From the NCBI GenBank assembly GCA_965646445.1, contig CBFFZW010000037.1, positions 1 through 41,206 of the forward strand: a stretch of 41,206 nucleotides of DNA, given 5' to 3'. Shown one piece after another: positions 23,527-31,794 of the stretch. Position numbers and translations under genes: made by a program. The number at the start of each line of letters is the position of its first letter. The first letter of the stretch is position 1. The notes beneath the pieces were generated by a model that did no database searches, was not told where the DNA came from, and saw only the letters and a program-made list of their open reading frames with translations. Source of the stretch: UBA11524 sp965646445 (GTDB taxonomy: Bacteria > Bacillota > Clostridia > Christensenellales > Aristaeellaceae).

Positions 23527-25720
23527 GCTGACACGCTTTTGCGCCCTGACGCTGGCGCTGATGATGGCGGCCCAGTGCGCCCTGGCTGAAAGCGGGACGC
23601 TGACGCGGACCGACGTGGTACGCGCGCTGACGGCGGGAGCACACCGATCCATCGAATTGACCCAGGCGGATGAGCTGGTGACCGAAAACGAGAGCCTGGG
23701 GCTGTACTACGACAGCGCACAGGCTGTTGTGAAGGTGCTGGATAAGCGCAACGGGTATGTGTTTGCCAGCGGGCGCACGGACGAGACGACGGAAAAGCTC
23801 TCCAAGCGCTGGAAGAAAACCGCCTGCTGCCTTGTGCAGGGGGAGTTCATCGACAGCGTGACCATGAACACCCTGTCGGAAACCCCGGAGCCCGAAACCC
23901 TCGAGGTGACGCCTGCCGGGCGGGGGGTGGCCGTCAGCGGGGTGTTTCCCACGGCGCAGATGGCCTTCGCCATGACCCTGACGCTGGAGGGCGATGAGCT
24001 CATTGTCCGCGTGGAGGACGAAAGCCTTGTCACGGTGGACGAGGCCAGCCCCTACCGCCTGCTGTCGCTTACGGTCATGCCGTTTTTCGGCGCCAGCCAC
24101 CAAACGGACGGGGAGGGCTACGCCTTCGCCCCGGACGGCTGCGGCGCGCTGATCCGCTTTGACGCGCCCAGCGCCAGCCGCGCCCTGAGCCTGCGGGTCT
24201 ACGGCCCGGATGTGAGCACAGCCGAGCTGGGCACTGTCCGCACCGAAGCGGACGAGCTGCCCTCCCGGGCCCTGAAAACGGCCTCCATGCCTGTGCTGGG
24301 CCTGGTACACGGCCAGGGGCAGAACGCCGTGATGCTGTCGGTGACGGCGGGCGAGGAATACTGCGATTTGTACGTCAACCCCATGGGCAACAACAACCTG
24401 CCCTTTTGCTACGCCTGCGTGCGGGCGGTGTATAACCAGCAGTACAACCAGCAGAACCAGGGGCGGGAGGGCTTCCGCATGATCCTGGCGGAGCGGGAGC
24501 GCATTCCGCTGGAAATCCGCTATACCTTCCTGGCGGGGGAGGACGCGGGCTATGCCGGCATGGCCCGGCGCTACCGGGAGAGCCTCGTCAGCGGCGGATG
24601 GCTGAAGGACGGGGCGGCCTGGTCGATGTCCGTGATGATCGACTGCCTGATGCGGGAGAGCCGCAAGTCCCTCTACGGCGCGGGCACGGTGCAGATGACT
24701 TCCTTCCGGGACGTGGCCGACTGGCGGCAGGCGCTGACCGAGCGGGGCGTGGGGAAGGTTGTGTGGAGCCTGGAGGGCACGGCGGATGGCGGGGTCAGCC
24801 GCTGCGACGCCGGGGCGGTGGACATCAGCCGCGCCCTGGGGGACAGCGATCTTGTGCGGACGCTGTCGGGCGCAGGGGACACCGTGCTGCTGAACCGGGA
24901 GCTGACCCGGTTTTATCCCGAGCAGCTGCCGGACAGGGACAGAATTTACATGGCCAACCGGCAGTACACCAACCAGGCGGCCTATGGCTACCTGGACGAC
25001 ACGGTGTATTTTCGAAGCCTTCGCCGGGTGGAGGAGGCGCTTCCGCGCCTGACGGAGACCAATCCCTTTGACGGCGTGGCGGCGGACTGCCTGGCCCGGA
25101 TGATCTACTCGAACTTCGCCCGCACGGAGAGCTACCGGCGGGACGAGGTCCTGCGCAAAACGGAAAATATCCTCGCCCGGCTGAGCGAGCACGGGCAGGT
25201 GGCCCTGTCCCTTCCGGCGGCCAGGCTGCTGACCGCGGCGGACTACGCCTACGACATCCCGCTGGCGCACTCCATGCTGGTGTTCGAGGGGGAGCCGGTG
25301 CCGTTTGTGCAGATGGTGCTCAGCGGCGCGATGCCGTGCTACACCGAGGCCATCGTGGCGGGATCGAACCCCACGGAAACCCTGCTGCGGATGATCGACT
25401 TCAACTGCTACCCGCACTATGTGCTCACGGAGGAGAGCAGCACCCTGCTGGTCAAGACCAACAGCAGCCAGGTGTTCTCCTCCCAGGCGGATCAGCTGCT
25501 TGCCGCGGTGGCGGAGGAATACGCCCTGCTGGCGGAGGTGCTGGCGCCGGTGGCGGGCCAGCGGATGGTGGACCGCGTGACGCCCGAGGATGGCGTGGCG
25601 GTCGTCACCTATGAATCCGGGGCGAGGGTCGCGGTGAACTACAATCAGACCGTCAGAATGGTGGACGGCGTGGCGCTTCCGGCGCTTTCCGCCCGGCTGA
25701 TGGAAAAGGAGGGAACGTGA
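23516..25720 (+). CDS. Exported DUF5696-like protein
   Basis: A 734-residue protein with a signal peptide (about 1-24, ending AQCALA) and no other membrane helix. The mature part has a beta-rich N-terminal half with GEGYAFAPDGCGALIRFD and a second half with PFDGVAADCLARMIYSNFARTESY and VQMVLSGAMPCYTEAIV. This matches my memory of the DUF5696 family that travels with sugar permeases in Bacillota. The fold suggests a glycoside-hydrolase-like or glycan-binding protein, but I cannot identify catalytic residues. GTG 23516 follows GGAGGT (23502-23507), 8 nt upstream, and overlaps the previous gene. Function unknown. Confidence 0.72.
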   Translation: MWGKLTRFCALTLALMMAAQCALAESGTLTRTDVVRALTAGAHRSIELTQADELVTENESLGLYYDSAQAVVKVLDKRNGYVFASGRTDETTEKLSKRWKKTACCLVQGEFIDSVTMNTLSETPEPETLEVTPAGRGVAVSGVFPTAQMAFAMTLTLEGDELIVRVEDESLVTVDEASPYRLLSLTVMPFFGASHQTDGEGYAFAPDGCGALIRFDAPSASRALSLRVYGPDVSTAELGTVRTEADELPSRALKTASMPVLGLVHGQGQNAVMLSVTAGEEYCDLYVNPMGNNNLPFCYACVRAVYNQQYNQQNQGREGFRMILAERERIPLEIRYTFLAGEDAGYAGMARRYRESLVSGGWLKDGAAWSMSVMIDCLMRESRKSLYGAGTVQMTSFRDVADWRQALTERGVGKVVWSLEGTADGGVSRCDAGAVDISRALGDSDLVRTLSGAGDTVLLNRELTRFYPEQLPDRDRIYMANRQYTNQAAYGYLDDTVYFRSLRRVEEALPRLTETNPFDGVAADCLARMIYSNFARTESYRRDEVLRKTENILARLSEHGQVALSLPAARLLTAADYAYDIPLAHSMLVFEGEPVPFVQMVLSGAMPCYTEAIVAGSNPTETLLRMIDFNCYPHYVLTEESSTLLVKTNSSQVFSSQADQLLAAVAEEYALLAEVLAPVAGQRMVDRVTPEDGVAVVTYESGARVAVNYNQTVRMVDGVALPALSARLMEKEGT

Positions 25721-25721
25721 G

Positions 25722-26603
25722 ATGACTCGCCGCGCGCCTGTCCTGAAATACACCACGCGCTGCAAGCTGTTCGCCTTCCTGTGCGTTCTGCCATGGCTGA
25801 TCGGCTTTGTGGTGTTCACCCTCCGTCCACTCATTGATACGGTGATGTACAGCTTCAGCGTCACCAGCTTCCATGCCAGCGGCGCCATTGAACTTCGGCC
25901 CAACGGCTGGGCGAACTACAATATGGCCTTCAATGTTGACAACGACTTCCGCCTGGCCATGTACGATTATCTGGAGCAGATCGGCTTCATCGGCACGGGC
26001 GTGGTGGTGTACGCGCTGCTGATCGCTATGCTGCTCAACACCTCCTTCAAGGGCCGGGGCTTCTTTCGGATGATGTTCTTCCTGCCGGTGGTGCTGATGC
26101 AGGGCCCGCTGATGAGCATGATGACCACCAGCGGCAGCATGAGCGTCGCGGGCGTCAACGAAATTTTCGTGTTCCGCTTCATTCAGGAGTACCTGCCCGA
26201 ATGGGTGTCGTACCCCATCCTGTCCATGATCGGCTGCTTCACCCAGAGCATATGGCACTGCGGCGTGCAGATCATGGTCTGCCTGGTGGGCCTTCAGCGC
26301 ATGGATCGCAATACCTACGAGGCCGCGTCCATCGACGGCGCGTCCTCCTGGCAGATCTTCTGGAAGATCACCCTGCCCCTGTCCCGGCCCTTCCTGCTGC
26401 TCAGCGCACTGTACACCGTCATCGACCTGTCCACGCTGGGCTCCAACGCCTTCATGCAGATCATTGTGGACAACATGTTCTACAAGGGCAGCGGCATGGG
26501 CTACTCCGCGGCGGTGACCTGCATGTACTTCCTGCTGATCCTGGTGATGATCGGCGTGGTGATGCTGCTCTTTGGCGGCTACGGAAAAAGGAGGCGGGCG
26601 TAA
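25722..26603 (+). CDS. Carbohydrate ABC transporter permease, MalF-type (pair 2)
   Basis: A 293-residue permease with about six membrane helices, opening with LCVLPWLIGFVVFTLRPLIDT. The EAA loop is YEAASIDGASSWQIFWKITLP. It is clearly not a duplicate of the permease at 19705: the N-terminus, loops and periplasmic segment (VSVTSFHASG and onwards) differ. It therefore belongs to a second transporter in the same operon. ATG 25722 lies one base after the preceding stop, with AAGGAGGG 8 nt upstream. Confidence 0.92.
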   Translation: MTRRAPVLKYTTRCKLFAFLCVLPWLIGFVVFTLRPLIDTVMYSFSVTSFHASGAIELRPNGWANYNMAFNVDNDFRLAMYDYLEQIGFIGTGVVVYALLIAMLLNTSFKGRGFFRMMFFLPVVLMQGPLMSMMTTSGSMSVAGVNEIFVFRFIQEYLPEWVSYPILSMIGCFTQSIWHCGVQIMVCLVGLQRMDRNTYEAASIDGASSWQIFWKITLPLSRPFLLLSALYTVIDLSTLGSNAFMQIIVDNMFYKGSGMGYSAAVTCMYFLLILVMIGVVMLLFGGYGKRRRA

Positions 26604-27506
26604 ATGCGCGTGAAAATCAATGCGCAGCGAGGGCGGGAGAGGCTGGTGGCCGCCGTGCGCTACGCCCTGCTTGTCATCGTCTGCTCGGTGGTGGCCCTGC
26701 CGCTGCTGACGCTCTTTTCCACCAGCGGCAAGGATCTGTTCGGCCTGGTCGATCCGCAGGTATACTGGATTCCCACCCGGTTTGACCTGAGCAATTATGC
26801 CCGGGCCTTTGAGGCGCTGGGCGGCGCGGCCTGCTTCCTCCGGGGCATCGCCCTGATGGGCGCGGCGGCGCTGGGGCAGGTGGTTATCTCCATGGTGACC
26901 GCCTACGGCTTTGCCAAGTACCGCTTCCCGGGCCAGAAGGTGCTCTTCGCGGTGATGGTGCTGACCTTCTTTGTCCCCCGGGAAATCACCTTTCTGCCCC
27001 AGTACATCCTCTACTCCAATTACGGCATGCTGGGCACCGCCTGGACGCTGCTGATTCCCACCTGGCTGGGGCAGGGCGTCAAGAGCACGCTGATTATGCT
27101 CCTGTATTACCAGTTCATCCGCACCATGCCCAAGGCCCTGGAGGAGGCCGCCATGATTGACGGCGCGACCCTGCCGGGCATCATGGTGCGCATCGGCTTC
27201 CCGCTGACCACCCCCGCCACGGTGATTTCGGCGGTGTTGACCTTCGCCTGGAACTGGAACGACACCTACTTCGCCCAGACCTACTTTGCCAACAAGATCG
27301 TCACCCCGGCCCTGGCGCTGGTGAACGTGAAGAATGTGTTTGCCAACATGTACACCGGCGCCCAGGACAACGCCAGCGCGCTGTTCCACGGCGGCATCGA
27401 GGCGGCGGCGGGCATCCTGGTGATTCTGCCGCTGCTGGTGATGTACGCGCTGCTGGAAAAGAAGCTGATTGAAAGCGTGGATCGGGCGGGCATCACCGGC
27501 GAGTGA
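26604..27506 (+). CDS. Carbohydrate ABC transporter permease, MalG-type (pair 2)
   Basis: A 300-residue permease with about six membrane helices. The EAA loop is EEAAMIDGATLPGIMVRIGFPLTTPA, preceded by YQFIRTMPKAL. The FAWNWNDTYFAQTYF segment matches the MalG family. ATG 26604 directly follows the preceding TAA, so the pair is translationally coupled. It completes the second permease pair. Confidence 0.92.
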   Translation: MRVKINAQRGRERLVAAVRYALLVIVCSVVALPLLTLFSTSGKDLFGLVDPQVYWIPTRFDLSNYARAFEALGGAACFLRGIALMGAAALGQVVISMVTAYGFAKYRFPGQKVLFAVMVLTFFVPREITFLPQYILYSNYGMLGTAWTLLIPTWLGQGVKSTLIMLLYYQFIRTMPKALEEAAMIDGATLPGIMVRIGFPLTTPATVISAVLTFAWNWNDTYFAQTYFANKIVTPALALVNVKNVFANMYTGAQDNASALFHGGIEAAAGILVILPLLVMYALLEKKLIESVDRAGITGE

Positions 27507-27542
27507 CACGGAAGGACACAACAAAACAAGGAGGATATGGAC

Positions 27543-28598
27543 ATGGACTTGACACGCGCGCTGAACCGGGTCAGCAGGTCGATCTGCCCGGAAAACCTGA
27601 ACGGGGACAAGGGCAGGGGCGGCATGTGCCCCCTGGAGGAGGGAAGCGCCAGGGCCGCCGCCCGGGATCTGGGCCTGGGCTGGAAGGTCAACCCGTACAT
27701 CGTGATTCCGCCTCATACCACCGTGACCATCGCGGACATCCAGGGCTCGGGCGCCATTTCCCACATCTGGATGACGCTCACGGGGGTGTGGCGCTATACC
27801 ATCCTGCGCGCCTACTGGGACGGCCAGGAGACGCCCTCCGTCGAGGCTCCCGCGGCTGATTTCTTCTGCATGGGCTGGGGGAAGTTCGCACAGGTTTCCT
27901 CTCAGGCGGTGTGCGTCAACCCCGGCAACGCCTTCAACTGCTACTGGGAGATGCCCTTCCGCCAGCGTTGCGTGATGACGGTGGAGAACATCAACGATCA
28001 GCCCATGACGCTGTATTATCAGATTGATTACAGCCTCTTCGAGCAGCCGGAGGACATTGTGTATTTCCACTGCCAGTTCCGCCGCGCCAATCCCTTGCCC
28101 TACAAGGAGGTCTATACCATCCTGGACGGCGTGAAGGGCCGGGGCCACTATGTGGGCACCTACATGGCCTGGGGCGTCAATAACTGCGGCTGGTGGGGCG
28201 AGGGTGAAATCAAGTTCTATATGGACGGCGACAAGGACTATCCTACCATCTGCGGCACGGGCACGGAGGATTATTTCTGCGGCTCCTATAACTTCGAGAA
28301 CCAGGTGACCCACCGCTACGAGCCCTTCACCACCCTGTACGCCGGCCTTCATCAGGTCATCGAGCCGGACGGCGTGTACCGCAGTCAGACGCGCTTTGGC
28401 ATGTACCGCTGGCATTTGGTGGATCCCATCTGCTTCGAGCAGGAGCTGAGGGTAACCATTCAGGCCCTGGGCTGGCGCGACGGCGGCCGTTATCTGCCCC
28501 TGCAGGACGACATCGCTTCCTGCGCCTTCTGGTACCAGACGCTGCCCACGGCGCCCTTCCCGGCGCTTCCCGATAAGGACGGGCTGGAAGTCATCTGA
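27543..28598 (+). CDS. GH172 (DUF2961) glycoside hydrolase
   Basis: A 351-residue cytoplasmic protein of the DUF2961 family, now glycoside hydrolase family 172. Characterised members act on fructofuranose or arabinofuranose linkages (difructose dianhydride I synthase/hydrolase and D-arabinofuranosidases). Signature segments are the N-terminal DIQGSGAISHIWMTL, then WWGEGEIKFYMDGD (Glu220, Glu222) and TICGTGTEDYF (Glu242). These acids, about 20 apart, are candidates for the catalytic pair. ATG 27543 is preferred to 27537 because AAGGAGG (27528-27534) is then 8 nt upstream. As the last gene of the import operon it suggests that the imported sugar contains a furanose. No signal peptide is present. 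Confidence 0.88.
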   Translation: MDLTRALNRVSRSICPENLNGDKGRGGMCPLEEGSARAAARDLGLGWKVNPYIVIPPHTTVTIADIQGSGAISHIWMTLTGVWRYTILRAYWDGQETPSVEAPAADFFCMGWGKFAQVSSQAVCVNPGNAFNCYWEMPFRQRCVMTVENINDQPMTLYYQIDYSLFEQPEDIVYFHCQFRRANPLPYKEVYTILDGVKGRGHYVGTYMAWGVNNCGWWGEGEIKFYMDGDKDYPTICGTGTEDYFCGSYNFENQVTHRYEPFTTLYAGLHQVIEPDGVYRSQTRFGMYRWHLVDPICFEQELRVTIQALGWRDGGRYLPLQDDIASCAFWYQTLPTAPFPALPDKDGLEVI

Positions 28599-28619
28599 CG
28601 GGGAAAACTGCATATCAGC

Positions 28620-28658
28620 GGATTGCCGGTTGGGGGTTGGCCCGGCGGCAATCCTTTT
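28620..28658 (+). terminator. Terminator of the import operon
   Basis: GGATTGCCG (28620-28628) pairs perfectly with CGGCAATCC (28646-28654), followed by TTTT. Confidence 0.8.
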
Positions 28659-28720
28659 CGCTTCAGGGGCGCTGAAGCGGCACCTCCTGTTCCCTGCGGC
28701 ATAGGCTGATCCTGAGCCGC
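28659..28720 (+). promoter_or_regulatory. Hairpin and possible sporulation-type promoter before the Cys-rich gene
   Basis: CGCTTCAG (28659-28666) pairs with CTGAAGCG (28672-28679). Further on, CACC is followed 15 bp later by CATAGGCT (near 28700-28707). This resembles the CATA-NNN-T -10 element of sigma-E/K-type promoters. No sigma-A-like pair is evident. The spacing is one base short of the usual, so this is weak. Confidence 0.25.
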
Positions 28721-28754
28721 TCGGTTTGCCGCGACGAATTGGAGGTTTGATACC

Positions 28755-29423
28755 ATGAAACAACCCGGATGCTTCTGCCGCCCCTGTGATTGCGGCATTT
28801 CCTGTCCCGTGGAGGACTGCTGCCGGCCCTGTCCGCCCAGACCCTGCCCGCCGGAGCACTGCCACTGCGATCTCTGCCGCCGTAAGGAATGCGCCTGCAC
28901 CTGCGGCGGAGGGCGGGGGTATCTTCTGCCCAGAATCATCGCCAGCGGCCGCGAATGGCTGCGCCGGTGCCAGACCTGCCTGACGGTGGAGGGCCTGCCG
29001 GACTGCGCGGAGCCGCCCCTGACCCTGGTGGCGGTATGCGCGGCGGGGGAGCCCACCTGGACGGAGGAGCTTGACCCGTGCCAGCGGGCCCTGTGCCTGC
29101 AGGTGACCATTCCGCTGATGTGCCAGGTGCGGGACTGCCGCGGCTGCGTGTACAGCGGACGGGCCTGCGTGGAGGTGGGCGCGACCATGCGCCTGAACGT
29201 GCCCTATGCCGAGTGCTGGCGCAACACCCTGATGGTGCTGCCCTGCGCAAGGCTGGTGTGCATTCCCTGCGCGTCGAATACCCCTTGCTTTGACGCGCTG
29301 CTGGAGGTACTGGTGGAGTGCTATATGGTGCGCTGGGAGGCCTGCCTTCCCCAGGGTCAGCGGCCTGTGTGCCCGCCGCCCGACCTGCCCCTGTATCCCC
29401 AGCCCCACCCGAGAATGGAATAG
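28755..29423 (+). CDS. Cysteine-rich protein, possible spore-coat type
   Basis: A 222-residue protein with 33 cysteines by my count (about 15 percent). I do not recognise it firmly. Residues 1-47 are a Cys/Pro-rich tail with repeated CxC, CC and CRPC units. From about 60 on, a beta-rich domain follows, with alternating hydrophobic strands, single cysteines and CxxC pairs (RDCRGC, LVCIPC). There is no signal peptide or membrane helix. The domain pattern resembles structural proteins of the spore surface, which are often Cys-rich, but this is an impression only. ATG 28755 follows GGAGGT (28741-28746). It stands alone between the import operon terminator and a convergent minus-strand gene. Confidence 0.7.
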   Translation: MKQPGCFCRPCDCGISCPVEDCCRPCPPRPCPPEHCHCDLCRRKECACTCGGGRGYLLPRIIASGREWLRRCQTCLTVEGLPDCAEPPLTLVAVCAAGEPTWTEELDPCQRALCLQVTIPLMCQVRDCRGCVYSGRACVEVGATMRLNVPYAECWRNTLMVLPCARLVCIPCASNTPCFDALLEVLVECYMVRWEACLPQGQRPVCPPPDLPLYPQPHPRME

Positions 29424-29431
29424 CACGAAAC

Positions 29432-29471
29432 AAAAAAAGCGGCTCGGGGAGTGTAAAACTCTCCGAGCCGC
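29432..29471 (-). terminator. Terminator of the sigma-factor operon
   Basis: On the minus strand GCGGCTCGG pairs with CCGAGCCGC (29471-29463 with 29447-29439), extended by GAG/CTC, followed by seven T (29438-29432). It sits between converging genes and clearly serves the minus strand. Confidence 0.85.
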
Positions 29472-29486
29472 AAGGCGTTGAGCGCC

Positions 29487-30578
29487 TTACTGGATGTCTT
29501 CCCAGGTGACGATGCCGCGGTAGTCCGCTGCGCCGCGCCCTTGCTTTTTCGACCAGGTGAGGATGTCGCCGCTTTGCGCGTCGATCAGCAGGTAGCGGGC
29601 ATTCAGGTCGCTGCGGGCAGCAAGGTTCTTATCCTTCGATGGCTTCCAGGACTTCTTTGTGCTGTCCATGCGGATGCAGTGCACATACCATGTCGGCACG
29701 GCATAGTAGGCGGCAAGGTCTCTCCCGCCAGGTCCCGGATCCTTGGTCGCGCCTGCCACATTGTAGAGGATATAGCCAAGCTCTATCTCATAAACATGCC
29801 GGATGTGTCCCGCCATGATCTCCTCTTCGAGGGTCGCCTTTACGGTATCGAAGCTGCAAAGGGGGATGTCGTCTGCGATGCGGCCGGTTTCGCGCATGAG
29901 GTTCCCGGAAAGCGAAATGTGGTCGCTGTTCAGATACCACAAAGACATGCAGGGATCGCCAAAGTATTCGCCGCCTTTGCCTTCATACCTGGTATTGGGC
30001 AATCCCATGAACGCATGAGCCAGGATGGGGATGCCGTTGAGCGTCTGATGCAGTTCCACCATGTACTTGCAGGTGTCGGCCGCACCCTTCTTACCTTTGT
30101 AACGGTAGGCGCAGATCCGATAGGGACGTCCTCCGTTGAAGGTCACGTCCGATAGCCCGCAGTCAGCCAGCATTTGCTGCGTGTCCGTTATGAAGTCACC
30201 GAAGAAGTCCTCCCCGTGCTCTTGTAGAAAATCATCGTAAGGAGCGAAATACTCGTCGATCGTTGGCTCGCCCCCATGGCTGCTGACGTTATCGGTCTGG
30301 ATGTCGACCGACCCGCCGAGGGTACGCTTGGCATCGTACTTGCCCGAAGCCGACGCCACCTCCCGCAGGTCGTAGCCGACGGTGATGACGGGCAGCGTAT
30401 CTGCCTGGGGCAGGAAAACGGAGGTGTCGATGGCGACATCCCGCCATGGGGTTGTGTAGGTCTGCGTCCAGCGGTCAGGCGCTGCTTCCCGGACCTCGAC
30501 GATGGACAGTCGTTCCTCCGCCAGCGCGGTGGGGAGGATAAGGCACAGTGCGCATACCAGGCAAATGAACCGTTTCAT
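29487..30578 (-). CDS. Secreted protein of unknown function
   Basis: A 363-residue protein with a signal peptide (about 1-20, ending PTALA before EE). I do not recognise the family with confidence. It has no membrane helix after the signal. The C-terminal part (YYAVPTWYVHC, then YLLIDAQSGDIL) resembles the PepSY-like or YycH/I-like fold seen in extracytoplasmic regulators. Possible membership of a DUF family of secreted Bacillota proteins (DUF6034-like) is a guess. ATG 30578 follows GGGAGG. It is the last gene of the ECF sigma operon and could be a signal sensor or a target of that sigma factor. The composition is slightly less GC-rich than its neighbours. Confidence 0.65.
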   Translation of the reverse strand: MKRFICLVCALCLILPTALAEERLSIVEVREAAPDRWTQTYTTPWRDVAIDTSVFLPQADTLPVITVGYDLREVASASGKYDAKRTLGGSVDIQTDNVSSHGGEPTIDEYFAPYDDFLQEHGEDFFGDFITDTQQMLADCGLSDVTFNGGRPYRICAYRYKGKKGAADTCKYMVELHQTLNGIPILAHAFMGLPNTRYEGKGGEYFGDPCMSLWYLNSDHISLSGNLMRETGRIADDIPLCSFDTVKATLEEEIMAGHIRHVYEIELGYILYNVAGATKDPGPGGRDLAAYYAVPTWYVHCIRMDSTKKSWKPSKDKNLAARSDLNARYLLIDAQSGDILTWSKKQGRGAADYRGIVTWEDIQ

Positions 30579-30597
30579 GATGAACCTCCCGCATTTT

Positions 30598-31794
30598 TTA
30601 TTTCACCCGGATGGCGTAGGTCATGTCCGCCGTGTCGCCGTCCACGGGGGCCATCCACAGCTCCTCCGGCAGCTGATTCGCATCCGTGTAGGGGTAGGTG
30701 AATTCCGCCCAGGTCTCCGAGCAGCCGTTGTTGCCGTAGCTGCCGGGGAACAGGGGATGGCCTTCGCTGTCCACCAATTCGAGGGTGCAGATCCAATCGC
30801 CGTAGATATCCATGCCGGTGTAGGGCCAGATTAGGTTACCGTCCTCATCGTAATAGCCCTCGCCGTTTTCGGCCTTGTAGGCGGCCAGACTGTCGGGATT
30901 GGGGGTCATGTCCAGGGTGATGTAGGTCATCAGCGGGGTGAAGGCGGCTTCGCTGACCTGGACGGTTACGTCAGGAGTCACGGTTACCTGGTCGGACGAC
31001 AGCGTGACCACGCGGCTTAGGGTATCGCCGACGTTCAGGGTGAAGGTCACAACGCCCTTGTCAGGCAAGGCGTATTGCCCGGTTGCTTTGTCAAACAGCG
31101 CTCTGCGGTATTCCAGGGATTGAGACTCACCAATGGGCAGGGCAATCTTCACCTGGCCGGAAAGCGCGACATCAATGTTGTCCAGCCGCCAGTATTCTGT
31201 GCAGACGATCTCGCCGGGGACATCGCTGGCCTCCCAGACGGTGCCGGAATTGTTGGCCATGTCCATGGGCTGGCCGGTGATCCAGAAAGCGTCAACCCAC
31301 CAGCCAAGGCCGTGATCGTACAGCAGCTCCATGTCTTCTTCCCGCAGGAACCGACCATAGTCGGTTTTCTCGCCCAAGGGCACGGTTACATCGGGAAAGC
31401 GGTAGCTGTATTGCAGAAACAGGGTTTTGCCGTCATACCCGGCTTCCCGGATGGTGATGTCCACGCCGTTCACGGTCTCCTGGTGCAGATTGGCATGCAG
31501 CACGCTGTCAGCCGTGGGCGGCTGCTGCCCCAGGATGACGCCCAAAGCGTCGAAAAGGCCCCAGTGGGTGGCGGCCAGGGCCGCTGTGCCCAGCAGCATC
31601 AGGGCGATGAGCGCGAATACCAGCGCGCGGACGCCGATGCGCCGACCCATGGTTCCAGCATGATTCGCGGATTTCTTCATATTGACCTCCTGATCGACTT
31701 TTTCGGCCAGGAAGGCTTCCACACGCTGGTGGAAGGCCTCCGGCACGTCCGGGGTCAGATCAGTCAGTTCGCGGCGAAAGGCTTCTTGCTTCAT
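30598..31794 (-). CDS. Membrane anti-sigma factor (DUF4179-like)
   Basis: A 398-residue protein. Residues 1-40 (MKQEAFRRELTDLTPDVPEAF and following) form a short cytoplasmic helix region, residues about 55-78 a single transmembrane helix (ALVFALIALMLLGTAALAA), and the rest an extracellular beta-rich domain. This is the layout of membrane-bound anti-sigma factors of the DUF4179/DUF5643 type. ATG 31794 overlaps the stop of the sigma-factor gene by four bases (ATGA), so the two are made in step. It is inferred to hold the ECF sigma factor inactive until an envelope signal releases it. Confidence 0.82.
   Translation of the reverse strand: MKQEAFRRELTDLTPDVPEAFHQRVEAFLAEKVDQEVNMKKSANHAGTMGRRIGVRALVFALIALMLLGTAALAATHWGLFDALGVILGQQPPTADSVLHANLHQETVNGVDITIREAGYDGKTLFLQYSYRFPDVTVPLGEKTDYGRFLREEDMELLYDHGLGWWVDAFWITGQPMDMANNSGTVWEASDVPGEIVCTEYWRLDNIDVALSGQVKIALPIGESQSLEYRRALFDKATGQYALPDKGVVTFTLNVGDTLSRVVTLSSDQVTVTPDVTVQVSEAAFTPLMTYITLDMTPNPDSLAAYKAENGEGYYDEDGNLIWPYTGMDIYGDWICTLELVDSEGHPLFPGSYGNNGCSETWAEFTYPYTDANQLPEELWMAPVDGDTADMTYAIRVK

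Noticed and set aside
25653..29426. Minus-strand open frame of 1257 codons opposite the second permease pair, GH172 and the Cys-rich gene
   Set aside because: Same low-complexity composition, with no ribosome binding site. The plus strand carries recognisable families with start signals throughout.
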